Below are positions 30,410-39,645 of a stretch of DNA of 64,000 nt, in pieces. The notes below the pieces were generated by a model that searched no databases, was not told the DNA's origin, and saw only the letters and a list, made by a program, of their open reading frames with translations. The DNA lies in the NCBI RefSeq assembly GCF_000427805.1, contig NZ_ATYS01000025.1, positions 1 to 64,000 on the forward strand. The letters run 5' to 3'. Within the stretch, counting starts at the first letter, position 1; every line of letters begins with the position of its first letter. Position numbers and translations under genes: made by a program. The stretch comes from Budvicia aquatica DSM 5075 = ATCC 35567 (GTDB lineage: Bacteria > Pseudomonadota > Gammaproteobacteria > Enterobacterales > Enterobacteriaceae).

Positions 30410-31099
30410 ATGGAATTTTTTAAATATGATTTGGGGATTAAACAGTCTCTTGAGCAAAGCCTGAAAGACTTTGGTATCAAAAGATATTCCTACTTTTTAT
30501 CACAAAAATCCATCAATTCATCCCCGTTAGTGATATCTAATTATCCTACCGAATGGGTGTCTGGTTATATGGACGCTGAGCTTTATTTGATAGATCCGGT
30601 ATTTTTGTCGGCAAAGCAAACTATTCTGCCTTTTGCATGGAGTGAGATATCGAGCCCTGACAAGCCTTGGGGAGGCGGTGAGGTGCTTAAGTTTGCTCAA
30701 CAGCATAACCTTTTTGATGGCTATACTTTTACTATTCACGATAACAATAATCATATGGCTTTATTGAGTTTTTGTAATATTGATGAAGACCAAGATTTTC
30801 ATTGTAATATTAGAAAGTATAAAGCAGAAATTCAATTGCTATTGAATTATACCCATGATGAAATTATTAAAACCATTCTAAATTACCAACTGGCTAATAA
30901 ACAATGCATTCTGTCTTCCCGTGAAATAGAAATATTACAGTGGGTTAGTTTAGGTAAAACCTATGTTGAATCTGCGATAATATTAGGCATTCGTGAAAGA
31001 ACAATAAAATTCCATATGAAAAATATAGTCAATAAGCTAAACGTATCTAATGCCAAGCATGCAATAAAGAAAGCGATAGAGTTAGATTTGTTAGATTAA
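30410..31099 (+). CDS. LuxR-family quorum-sensing regulator (no synthase nearby)
   Basis: 229-aa transcription factor with an N-terminal autoinducer-binding domain and a C-terminal LuxR helix-turn-helix (about residues 167-215, LSSREIEILQWVSLGKTYVESAIIL). The acyl-homoserine-lactone pocket residues are conserved: Trp49, Tyr53, Asp62-Pro63 (YLIDPV), Trp77 and Gly104. It can thus be expected to bind an AHL. No luxI-type synthase lies in the window, so locally it is a LuxR solo, comparable to SdiA or ExpR/YenR types. AGAGG precedes the ATG. Confidence 0.9.
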   Translation: MEFFKYDLGIKQSLEQSLKDFGIKRYSYFLSQKSINSSPLVISNYPTEWVSGYMDAELYLIDPVFLSAKQTILPFAWSEISSPDKPWGGGEVLKFAQQHNLFDGYTFTIHDNNNHMALLSFCNIDEDQDFHCNIRKYKAEIQLLLNYTHDEIIKTILNYQLANKQCILSSREIEILQWVSLGKTYVESAIILGIRERTIKFHMKNIVNKLNVSNAKHAIKKAIELDLLD

Positions 31100-31368
31100 A
31101 GTAGCAAATTTCATATCTAAGCGGTGCTTTGTAACCCTACCTATTCTTAATTCTTTTACTATGTAATTTTTTCATATAAAAGAAGAGTTAATTTAAATTA
31201 TCATCATGATTTATAATGAATAATTAGCTTTTCTAACTGATATGGTATCTGAATGTAATCGGTAAAGCTTATGAGGTAAATCAGCTTTTGACCAATTCTC
31301 CTCAAAATAAATATAATTCTATTCTTTTATGTATCAATGTTAATAATAACCTTGGGCAATAACTTGAG

Positions 31369-32667
31369 TTATTGAATTTCAGTTTTAAAGCTATTTATAC
31401 TTTTCATATCATTAAGTGCCTGTTCAACAAATAAATAGGCAATACCCATTACCTGTTTTTGGCGAGACAGTTGGCCGAAAATTATATTTGTGGCATTGGT
31501 TCTTACTGCATCAGTTTGATCAAATGGATTAAATCCAGTTTGTTCCTGAATAATATCTAACCATTCATTACCAAATCCACAGCTACGCCCGTAAAAATAT
31601 ATCCGGTTAATATTAAGTATATTAAGAAAATTATATAGGCTAAGACCAATGGCTTTTGCCGCATTGCTGACTAATGGCCTAAGATCTTCATCTCCCAAAT
31701 GGTAATGTTTGATTAACCAATCGGTAGTCGGCGTTCTTAATACCCGATCCTGGTGGTGCCCTCTGGAGTGGCTTTTTAATATCATGCGCGCCTTTTTCTT
31801 TAAGGCTGATAAAGAGGCAATTGTCTCTAAACATCCGTAGCGACCACAGGCACAGGCTGCGCCATCAGGGTCAATAATGGTATGACCAATTTGACCACTG
31901 CCATACAGGCTACCGCGGTAAATTTGCTGGTTAATGACAAAGGATGAGCCAATGCCATAATCTACATTAATTACGCAAAAATCCTGATGATTAGAACCGT
32001 TTTGCCATTTTTCAGCCAGCGCCAGCATGATGCAGTCATTATCGATCAACAATTCGGTATTCAGCCGCTCTTCCAGCAGATATTTAATTTCAATCGGAGT
32101 ATCCCACGGGGCCTGTGGCATATTTTGTGATACGCCGGTGACCGGATTAACCTGACCATGAATCGATAGGGCTAGCCGTAACGGGAGCTGACGGTGCATA
32201 TGGTGATATTCCCGGTACAGCTTTTCTATCTCTTCAAGTAACGCTTCCGGCGTTGTGGCTTTAATTGCAGTGAGCCTTAAAGGGGATTGGGCTGTGATTA
32301 GGCCATCGACTAATACGCTTTCAATCATATATGGAGAGATATTCAGACACAGAATATAGCCATCGGGTGGGCGAATCTGATAACTACCGCCGCTTAACCC
32401 GCGGGAATGGAGGTTCTCCTGCCGGTGTAAAACTTTATTTTCTTGCTCAAGCTCATCCAGTATTTTGCTGATTGCCGGAATAGAAAGCTGTGAAAGTTTG
32501 GCCAGAGTAGATTTGCTGGCGATTTTTTCCCGATACAGGATCTCCAGTAAAATTCTTTTATTGTAATGACGTATCCGATGATTATTTAGCCCGATGGGTG
32601 ACACTTCACTAAACTCCGTTAACTGTATTGCGTGAGCATTGTGCGTAATTCCTCTTATTGTGTCCAT
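31369..32667 (-). CDS. ROK-family transcriptional repressor (NagC/Mlc-like)
   Basis: 432-aa ROK regulator: an N-terminal winged helix (about residues 28-85, NHRIRHYNKRILLEILYREK and STLAKLSQLSIPAISKILDEL) fused to a ROK sugar-kinase-like domain. The zinc-binding motif CACGRYGCLE and the VDYGIGSSFVI phosphate region are visible. Such proteins repress sugar operons and release DNA on binding a sugar or PTS partner. It is divergent from the DUF5107/TPR gene across only 53 bp, so it very likely controls that operon and itself. The inducer is unknown. Confidence 0.88.
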   Translation of the reverse strand: MDTIRGITHNAHAIQLTEFSEVSPIGLNNHRIRHYNKRILLEILYREKIASKSTLAKLSQLSIPAISKILDELEQENKVLHRQENLHSRGLSGGSYQIRPPDGYILCLNISPYMIESVLVDGLITAQSPLRLTAIKATTPEALLEEIEKLYREYHHMHRQLPLRLALSIHGQVNPVTGVSQNMPQAPWDTPIEIKYLLEERLNTELLIDNDCIMLALAEKWQNGSNHQDFCVINVDYGIGSSFVINQQIYRGSLYGSGQIGHTIIDPDGAACACGRYGCLETIASLSALKKKARMILKSHSRGHHQDRVLRTPTTDWLIKHYHLGDEDLRPLVSNAAKAIGLSLYNFLNILNINRIYFYGRSCGFGNEWLDIIQEQTGFNPFDQTDAVRTNATNIIFGQLSRQKQVMGIAYLFVEQALNDMKSINSFKTEIQ

Positions 32668-32720
32668 TAAACTGCCATATATGCAAATTTTAGTATCAAT
32701 AGTTAAATTTAAGGGGATGT
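32668..32720. promoter_or_regulatory. Compact divergent promoter region of the ROK-controlled sugar locus
   Basis: Only 53 bp separate the ROK repressor start from the DUF5107 gene start. It contains the AAGGGGAT ribosome site of the latter. With so little room, part of one promoter must lie inside a coding region, or the repressor starts further in. Confidence 0.4.
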
Positions 32721-35700
32721 ATGAACCAGGTTAAGGTTTGGCAGCAAAGTGTTGATATTCCAACCTATGAAGTTGGCCCTCAGGATGAGAACCCGATGTT
32801 TTTAGAAAATCGGGTTTATCAGGGGTCATCGGGTGCGGTTTACCCTTATGGCGTGATAGACACCATTACCGGTGAGAAATCGCTTCGCCGCTATCAGGCA
32901 GTCTACTTAGAAAATGATTACATTCGAATAATGCTGTTGCCTGAATTAGGCGGGCGCATTCAGCGGGCTTACGACAAAGTTAAACAACGGGATTTTGTTT
33001 ATCATAACGAGGTGGTTAAACCCGCTCTGGTGGGGCTTATTGGCCCGTGGATTTCCGGTGGCATTGAGTTTAATTGGCCCCAGCACCATCGCCCGACCAC
33101 CTATATGGCGATCGATGTTCAAATTCAGCAGCATGATGATGGTGCTCAAACCGTCTGGCTGGGTGAAATTGAACCTATGCGTGGCCTTCAGGTGATGACG
33201 GGTTTTACCCTCTATCCCGACCGAGCGCTGGTTGAAATCAGTGCCAAAGTCTACAACGGTAACGACACCCCTCGTCATTTCCTGTGGTGGGCTAACCCGG
33301 CGGTGAAAGGCGGTGATGACCACCAAAGCGTATTCCCGCCGGACGTAACCGCAGTATTCGATCACGGTAAACGTGACGTATCTTCTTTCCCCATTGCGCA
33401 GGGTACCTACTATAAGGTGGACTATTCCGCCGGGGTTGATATCTCTCGCTATAAAAATATTCCGGTACCGACATCCTATATGGCCGGTAAATCGGACTAT
33501 GACTTCGTCGGGGCATATAGCCATGATGAGCAGGGCGGTTTATTGCATATTGCCGACCACCATGTTTCTCCGGGAAAGAAGCAGTGGACATGGGGCAACT
33601 GTGAATTTGGCCAAGCATGGGACCGCAGCCTGACCGATGAGAACGGTCCTTATATTGAACTGATGACCGGCGTATTTACCGATAACCAACCTGATTTTAC
33701 TTGGTTAGATGCCTATGAAGAGAAGCGCTTTGTTCAAAACTTCCTGCCTTACAATACGTTGGGAATGGTACAGAATGCCAATACTCAGGCGGCGCTTAAG
33801 TTAGAACGTCAGAATGGTCAACTGGTATGGGGAATATATGCGGTTTCACCACTGAACAATGCCCGTTTAATTATTGCTACTGAACGCGGCGATAATATTT
33901 TACTGGATCGTCCGGTGACGCTGGCGCCCTGTGAAGCGTTAATGGAAAATCTGGCGCAAACCACTGAGGATCGCCTGACCATCGTTCTGCTAGACCAACA
34001 GGGGCAGGAAGTTCTTCGCTATCTGGAACATTTAGCTCAGCCTGAACCCTTACCGAGTCCGGCAAGCGTACCGCTAAAACCGGCGTTGATTGCCAGCGCC
34101 GATGAAGCCTATTTTATTGGCCAGCACTTAGATCAGTATAACCATGCCAGCCGTTCAGCATTTGATTACTATCAGCGCGGGCTGGAGCTGGATTCCGGCG
34201 ACTATCGCTGTAATTTAGCATTGGCAACGCTGGAATATAACAGAGCGAATTTCGAGCAGGCAATCGGCTACGCTGACAGTGCATTAACGCGGGCACATCG
34301 GCTGAATATTAATCCTCAGTGCGGTAAAGCCAGTTTGATCCGCGGCTGTGCCTATGAGCGTTTGGGTAATGTTGAACAGGCTTATGAAGACTTCTACCGG
34401 GCCACTTGGAGCGGTAACGGCAAAGAGGGTGGGTTCTACGGTCTGGCACGAATATCTAGCCGCCAGAAAAAATATCAACAGGCCCTGACCTTTACTGAAA
34501 ATAGCCTGACATGCAATGGCGCGAACTATCATACGATTGCCCTAAAAGCCCTGTTATTACACAAGTTGGGGCAGTCTGAACAGAGCCTGAATTATATCGA
34601 CCTTCAACTGGCAAGTTATCCGTTGAATTATGCCCTTTATTACCTGCGTTTGACCGTGACCGGTGCAGCAGCCGATGCTGAAAAACTACGTCAGGTAACC
34701 GGTGGCAGAGGAATCAATGCTTTATCTATTGCCGGCTGGCTGGTCGAACTGGGCCAACAGGATTTGGCCTTGGATCTATTGACGGTGCTGGATAATCAGG
34801 AAACTCTGCCGCTGTATTTACGCGCCAGTCTGAGTAAACAGAACCTCTCTGCGACCGAGTATCAGGCTTTACTTCAACAGGCCCGAGATGCATTTAGCCA
34901 CCGGGTACGCTTCCCTAATACATTGATTGAAGTCCAAATGCTGACGGCACTAACAGAGTGCTATTTCGCTCAGTATTTACTGGGTTGCTTCTACTATAGC
35001 AAGCGTAATTACGCCAAGGCCGTTGCATTATGGGAGCGTTCAGCCGAGCTGGAACCGGGCTTTGCCGGTGTGTGGCGTAATCTTGGCGTTTACGCTTTCA
35101 ATAAACAGCAAAATGGCGATAAGGCTGAGCAATATCTGAGCCGTGCGGTTGAACTTAGTCCCCATGATGCCCGGTTGTTGTTTGAGCTGGACTATCTGCG
35201 TAAGTTGAAAGGGCTGGCACCGCAACAGCGTTTGGCTGCCCTCGAACCGTACCAGAGCATTGTGCTTAAGCGTGACGACTTAACCGCGGAGCTGATTAGC
35301 CTGTTGCATATCTGTGGTAAGCCCGAGCTCGCCGCCCGCATCCTTTCACAACGGGACTTCCACCCATGGGAAGGCGGAGAAGGGAAAATTACCGGCCAGT
35401 ATCTGATTAATCTCCAGCGCAGGGCATTTGACTTGTTGATGAACGGTCAGGCGCAACAGGCTCAGGCGCTGCTTCAGCAGGCTCTTCACTATCCTGAAAA
35501 CTTCGGTGAAGGGCGTTTAGTTGGTCAGACTGATAACGATCTTTATTACTGGCTGGCGGTTTGCGCAGAGGCATTAAACGATCGTACATCGGCCCGGGAT
35601 TTCTATCAAAAAGCGGCGCAGGGAAGCGGGCAGATCGGTGAGAGCAAGTACTACAACGATCAGCCGGTAGACTATCTGTTCTATCAGGGAATGGCCAAGG

Positions 35701-36014
35701 CTCAGTTGGGGCAAACTCAACAGGCTGAGCAGATCTTCTCTCAAATGCTTGATTGGGCCGACAAAGCTAAAGATCGGCCGTTTGAAGCCGACTTCTTTGC
35801 CGTGTCGCTACCGGATCTGGTGGTGTTAGACAGTGACGGGCAGCACAAGCACCAACAACACTGCCTGTTTGTCAAAACGCTGGCCTATCTGGGGCAGGGG
35901 AATACCCCACAGTTCAACGCATCATTACAACAATTATTGGCATTGAATCCAAATCACGATAAGGCACACCTGTTTAGCCTGTTAGGTAACAGCTTGCTGG
36001 CCCGTGGAAACTAA
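32721..36014 (+). CDS. DUF5107 / tetratricopeptide-repeat protein
   Basis: Large cytoplasmic-looking protein of 1097 aa without a signal peptide. The N-terminal half is a DUF5107 domain, a beta-sandwich type thought to resemble galactose mutarotases and related carbohydrate-active folds; the hallmark stretch is ISGGIEFNWPQHHRPTTY (residues 111-128), with further blocks RIQRAYDKVKQRDFVYHN and HFLWWANPAVKGGDD. From about residue 460 to the end it is built of TPR helices (for example SAFDYYQRGLELDSGDYRC and YAKAVALWERSAELEPGFAG). It heads an operon with a sugar MFS transporter and an aldose epimerase, so a role in processing an imported glycoside or sugar is likely but unproven. Confidence 0.82.
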   Translation: MNQVKVWQQSVDIPTYEVGPQDENPMFLENRVYQGSSGAVYPYGVIDTITGEKSLRRYQAVYLENDYIRIMLLPELGGRIQRAYDKVKQRDFVYHNEVVKPALVGLIGPWISGGIEFNWPQHHRPTTYMAIDVQIQQHDDGAQTVWLGEIEPMRGLQVMTGFTLYPDRALVEISAKVYNGNDTPRHFLWWANPAVKGGDDHQSVFPPDVTAVFDHGKRDVSSFPIAQGTYYKVDYSAGVDISRYKNIPVPTSYMAGKSDYDFVGAYSHDEQGGLLHIADHHVSPGKKQWTWGNCEFGQAWDRSLTDENGPYIELMTGVFTDNQPDFTWLDAYEEKRFVQNFLPYNTLGMVQNANTQAALKLERQNGQLVWGIYAVSPLNNARLIIATERGDNILLDRPVTLAPCEALMENLAQTTEDRLTIVLLDQQGQEVLRYLEHLAQPEPLPSPASVPLKPALIASADEAYFIGQHLDQYNHASRSAFDYYQRGLELDSGDYRCNLALATLEYNRANFEQAIGYADSALTRAHRLNINPQCGKASLIRGCAYERLGNVEQAYEDFYRATWSGNGKEGGFYGLARISSRQKKYQQALTFTENSLTCNGANYHTIALKALLLHKLGQSEQSLNYIDLQLASYPLNYALYYLRLTVTGAAADAEKLRQVTGGRGINALSIAGWLVELGQQDLALDLLTVLDNQETLPLYLRASLSKQNLSATEYQALLQQARDAFSHRVRFPNTLIEVQMLTALTECYFAQYLLGCFYYSKRNYAKAVALWERSAELEPGFAGVWRNLGVYAFNKQQNGDKAEQYLSRAVELSPHDARLLFELDYLRKLKGLAPQQRLAALEPYQSIVLKRDDLTAELISLLHICGKPELAARILSQRDFHPWEGGEGKITGQYLINLQRRAFDLLMNGQAQQAQALLQQALHYPENFGEGRLVGQTDNDLYYWLAVCAEALNDRTSARDFYQKAAQGSGQIGESKYYNDQPVDYLFYQGMAKAQLGQTQQAEQIFSQMLDWADKAKDRPFEADFFAVSLPDLVVLDSDGQHKHQQHCLFVKTLAYLGQGNTPQFNASLQQLLALNPNHDKAHLFSLLGNSLLARGN

Positions 36015-36040
36015 TCGGCTCTGTCCAAAAGGATAATGAG

Positions 36041-37477
36041 ATGAATAATAATACTAAATTAAATATGCCCTACGTTTGGATGATCTGTTTAGTAGCCGCC
36101 TGCGGTGGCCTGTTATTCGGTTATGACTGGGTGGTAATCGGCGGGGCTAAGCCTTTCTATGAAGCCTATTTCCACATTACCGATCCGGCCGTTTCCGGCT
36201 GGGCGATGAGCTCGGCGCTGGTGGGGTGTGTGTTCGGTGCGGTTATTTCCGGCATGATTTCCGATCGCTTTGGCCGCCGGTTACCGTTATTGCTGGCGGC
36301 GGTGATGTTTACCGTTTCAGCATGGGGAACCGCTGCCGCCAGCAGTTTCGATATGTTTATTATTTATCGGATCGTCGGTGGCGTTGGTATTGGTCTGGCA
36401 TCGGCACTGTCACCGGTTTATATCGCTGAAATCAGTCCGGCCGCCAAGCGCGGGCGGTTTGTTGCGGTTAACCAGTTAACCATCGTTATTGGCGTGCTGG
36501 CGGCTCAACTGATCAATTTGATGATCGCTGAGCCGGTGGCCAGTCAGGCAACTCAGATGGATATCCTTAATAGCTGGAACGGTCAGACCGGATGGCGCTA
36601 CATGTTTGGTTCAGGCATTGTCCCGGCGGTGGCATTTCTTTTACTGATGTTTGTTGTACCAGAGTCTCCGCGCTGGCTGGTGAAAGCCGGTCGTTATGAG
36701 CAGGCAAAAAAGGTCCTTAAGCGCATTGGTGATGAAGCTTATGCTGCCGCTACTCTGGCTGAAATTCGCCAGTCTATCGGTTCAGAGAAGCAGAAAGTAC
36801 CTATGTCTGAACTGCTGGACCCGAAAGTCAGGCCGATCGTTGTCATTGGTATCGTATTGGCGGTATTCCAACAGTGGTGCGGGATTAACGTAATCTTTAA
36901 CTATGCTCAGGAGATTTTTGCCTCAGCCGGATTTGATATTAACGACACCTTGAAGTCGATTGTTGCCACCGGTTTAATCAATCTGATCTTTACTATTTTG
37001 GCTCTGCCGCTGGTTGACCGCTTAGGCCGCCGTAAGTTGATGCTGATAGGATCGTTAGGATTAACCGTTATCTATGCACTGATTGCCAGCGCCTATGCGT
37101 TCGGTATTTTGGGGCTGCCGGTGCTGATTCTGGTTTTGGCCGCTATCGCGATTTATGTCCTGACGCTGGCGCCGGTAACATGGGTGCTGCTGTCAGAGAT
37201 CTTCCCTAATCGGGTTCGTGGTATGGCGATGGCAGTAGGGACTTTCTCGCTGTGGGTCGCCTGCTTCTTACTGACTTATACCTTCCCGCTACTGAATGCC
37301 AGCCTGGGCGCTTCAGGAAGTTTCTTGCTGTATGGCGTAATTTGTCTGATGGGCTTTATGTTTATTAAAGCTAAGGTGCCGGAGACTAAAGGCATCACGC
37401 TGGAAGCGCTGGAGACTTTGCTGGGCGGAAACCGAACCGTTGAGGTTAACGGGGTTGAAGAAGCGGAAGCTAAGTAG
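36041..37477 (+). CDS. Sugar-porter family MFS transporter
   Basis: 478-aa, 12-helix sugar:proton symporter of the MFS sugar-porter family (XylE/GalP/AraE type). Signatures: GGLLFGYDWVVIGGA in helix 1, DRFGRR after helix 2, PESPRWL after helix 6, DRLGRRK after helix 8 and VPETKG after helix 12. GQTGWRYMFG is typical of XylE-like members. It starts 26 bp after the DUF5107 gene. The sugar cannot be assigned from sequence. Confidence 0.9.
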   Translation: MNNNTKLNMPYVWMICLVAACGGLLFGYDWVVIGGAKPFYEAYFHITDPAVSGWAMSSALVGCVFGAVISGMISDRFGRRLPLLLAAVMFTVSAWGTAAASSFDMFIIYRIVGGVGIGLASALSPVYIAEISPAAKRGRFVAVNQLTIVIGVLAAQLINLMIAEPVASQATQMDILNSWNGQTGWRYMFGSGIVPAVAFLLLMFVVPESPRWLVKAGRYEQAKKVLKRIGDEAYAAATLAEIRQSIGSEKQKVPMSELLDPKVRPIVVIGIVLAVFQQWCGINVIFNYAQEIFASAGFDINDTLKSIVATGLINLIFTILALPLVDRLGRRKLMLIGSLGLTVIYALIASAYAFGILGLPVLILVLAAIAIYVLTLAPVTWVLLSEIFPNRVRGMAMAVGTFSLWVACFLLTYTFPLLNASLGASGSFLLYGVICLMGFMFIKAKVPETKGITLEALETLLGGNRTVEVNGVEEAEAK

Positions 37478-37500
37478 TCTGGCTGCATATTATAGACCCT

Positions 37501-37528
37501 CGACAAGATCCCTTTGCGGATCTTGTCG
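37501..37528 (+). other. Intercistronic hairpin
   Basis: CGACAAGATCC (37501-37511) and GGATCTTGTCG (37518-37528) form a perfect 11-bp stem with a 6-nt loop. No T-run follows, so it is more likely an mRNA stability or processing hairpin between the transporter and epimerase genes than a terminator. Confidence 0.6.
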
Positions 37529-37570
37529 CATAAGTGGCTAATAAACCTGAAATACGGAGCACTACCGGGC

Positions 37571-38449
37571 ATGAACGATATTATCGAACTCAGTCATTCA
37601 TCTCTCACCCTGCAACTTCGCTTGCAGGGGGCTGCCGTTTTAGGGCTATACGACGGCCAACAAAGCAAACGGCCTTTACTGCGGCCTGCGCCGGGCTTTG
37701 ATGCTCCTATCGGGGAGTGTGCGCTATTTCCCATGCTACCGCTGGCTAATCGAGTTGAGGGCAATAGCTTTACTCGCCAAGGGCACCGTTACAAGCTACC
37801 GGACAGCGTGATGGACGATCGCTTCTTCTTACACGGTGATGGCTGGCTCAAACCCTGGACGTTAGTCGAGCAGCAAGAATCAACGGTCTGTTTGGCTTTA
37901 GAGTCTTGTGTTGAGGGTCTGTATCACTATCAGGCCTATCTTCATTACGGGCTGATTGAAAACATATTTTATGCCACGCTTCAGTTAACCCATCTGGCTG
38001 AAACGCCTTTCCCATACGGTTTGGGCTTCCATCCGTTTCTGATGAAAACGCCGGCGGCCGAGTTGCAGTTTGAATGCGGTGGTTATTGGCCTGAGCGGGA
38101 GTTCCACTTACCGGGAAAATGGTGTTCTGAATTGCCGGATACTCTGGACTTCCAGCTACCGAAAAGCCCCGGCGATATCTGGATAAATAATGCTTTTTCT
38201 GACTGGCCGGGCTCGGTCAGCCTGCGCGATGAGATCTATGGTCATAGCCTGACAATGCACAGCGATGCTGACTATTTGATGGTTTATCAGCCAGCCGGTA
38301 AACAGGTCATGCCGTTTATCTGCCTGGAGCCGCAGACTCATCCGGTGAATGCGCATAATCATCCTCAGCTACCGGGGTTAAAACTATTACGCCGGGGCGA
38401 GAGCTGTACGCTGAATATGCAAATTGTCAGTGAGGTTTTGGCTAAATAA
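37571..38449 (+). CDS. Aldose 1-epimerase family protein
   Basis: 292-aa galactose-mutarotase-fold protein that would interconvert sugar anomers. Motifs: FPMLPLANRVEGNSF (substrate Asn/Arg), HGDGWLKPW (His), GLGFHPFL and CLEPQTHPVNAHNHPQLPG with the probable catalytic Glu. The ATG at 37571 is chosen because GGAG lies about 11 bases upstream; a TTG start at 37514 would fall inside the hairpin. It is the last gene of the sugar operon after the MFS transporter. Confidence 0.85.
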   Translation: MNDIIELSHSSLTLQLRLQGAAVLGLYDGQQSKRPLLRPAPGFDAPIGECALFPMLPLANRVEGNSFTRQGHRYKLPDSVMDDRFFLHGDGWLKPWTLVEQQESTVCLALESCVEGLYHYQAYLHYGLIENIFYATLQLTHLAETPFPYGLGFHPFLMKTPAAELQFECGGYWPEREFHLPGKWCSELPDTLDFQLPKSPGDIWINNAFSDWPGSVSLRDEIYGHSLTMHSDADYLMVYQPAGKQVMPFICLEPQTHPVNAHNHPQLPGLKLLRRGESCTLNMQIVSEVLAK

Positions 38450-38951
38450 GGTTGGAGTAAAGCCAGTTTTTAACCGTGATGCCAGGCGATATCAGAAAAT
38501 AGCGCTGTGCCGGGCATGGCGGACTGTTCGGATGAGTCATGGCAATCCAACCGGACTGAAGGGCGGGTAACCGATAATATTGCCGCAAGCCCCCTCGATG
38601 GCTGAGGGCTAAACGGCGAATCAGTTCACTGCCTTTGACTCGTTCATTTGACCTGATACAGGATAATAGCGATGTTTAAGTTCAATATCCTGCCCAGCTC
38701 ACATTCTTGATGCAAATTTTTAGTTCTTAAACTCAATTCATAATCATATTTTTTGATTTAATAATCGACTCTATGACGTGAATCACCATTGTATCAACGC
38801 TAACTAATTGTAATTTTTCCAGCATCAAATTTTTTGTTGCAGCACTGTAAATCATTTAGCTGGTCGATTAAGTCATTGCTCCTATACTGGCTACAGAAAT
38901 AGAAATACTCTCATTATCCCACTCCCTACAAGGGAATTAAGGAGCTTCAAA
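38450..38951. promoter_or_regulatory. 502-bp gap before the amidohydrolase / carbamoyltransferase cluster
   Basis: No gene is evident. The right half is AT-rich and ends with a possible -10 element TATACT (about 38884) and the AAGGAG ribosome site of the next gene. It probably contains the main promoter of the cluster. I recognise no specific operator. Confidence 0.4.
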
Positions 38952-39617
38952 ATGACACAACACACTTTCCGTGCTGAACCTTTTGCTCTGCCGTTTGATG
39001 TAAAAACGACTGCGCTGGTGATGATCGATATGCAGCGTGACTTTGTTGAACCGGGTGGTTTTGGCGAGGCTCTAGGTAATGATGTTTCTCTGGTGCGTAC
39101 GGCAATTAAGCCCTGCGGCACAGTGTTAGACGCCGCACGTCAAAGCAAAATGTTAGTTATTCATACCCGAGAAGGGCATCGGGCTGATTTGTCCGATTGC
39201 CCGCCGGCGAAGTTAACCCGTGGTGGCCAGACGTTTATTGGCACTGATGGCCCGATGGGGCGTATTTTAGTGCGCGGTGAGGCCGGCCACGACATTATCC
39301 CCGAGCTCTATCCTGTTGCCGGTGAGCCGGTGATTGATAAGCCGGGTAAAGGCGCATTCTATCAAACTGACCTGCACCTGATTTTACAAAACCACGGTAT
39401 TAAAACCCTGATCGTTTGTGGTGTAACCACCGAAGTGTGCGTAACGACGACCGTACGTGAGGCCAACGACCGTGGCTATGAGTGCATTATTCCTCAAGAC
39501 TGCGTCGGCTCTTACTTCCCGGAATTCCAGAAGTATGCACTAGAGATGATTAAAGCTCAGGGCGCTATTTTTGGCTGGGTAAGTGATTCAGCCGCTATTG
39601 TCGATGGTCTAAAGTAA
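38952..39617 (+). CDS. Isochorismatase-family amidohydrolase (biuret hydrolase / RutB-like)
   Basis: 221-aa cysteine hydrolase of the isochorismatase-like superfamily. The catalytic triad is visible: Asp26 (IDMQRDF), Lys130 (DKPGKGAF) and Cys163 (GVTTEVCV), with the cis-peptide Val-Thr before it. The spacing of the triad matches biuret amidohydrolase and the ureidoacrylate hydrolase RutB, which cleave ureide or amide C-N bonds. It opens a cluster with AllF/G/H homologues, a carbamate kinase and an allophanate-hydrolase-type domain, so a substrate such as biuret, an oxalurate precursor or oxamate is likely. The exact reaction is inference. Confidence 0.85.
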   Translation: MTQHTFRAEPFALPFDVKTTALVMIDMQRDFVEPGGFGEALGNDVSLVRTAIKPCGTVLDAARQSKMLVIHTREGHRADLSDCPPAKLTRGGQTFIGTDGPMGRILVRGEAGHDIIPELYPVAGEPVIDKPGKGAFYQTDLHLILQNHGIKTLIVCGVTTEVCVTTTVREANDRGYECIIPQDCVGSYFPEFQKYALEMIKAQGAIFGWVSDSAAIVDGLK

Positions 39618-39645
39618 TACCGGCGTCAGAGCGGGAGATATAACC

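Noticed and set aside
32946-33524. 192-aa open frame antisense to the DUF5107 gene
   Set aside because: Shadow of a clear coding region on the other strand, without domain or start signals.
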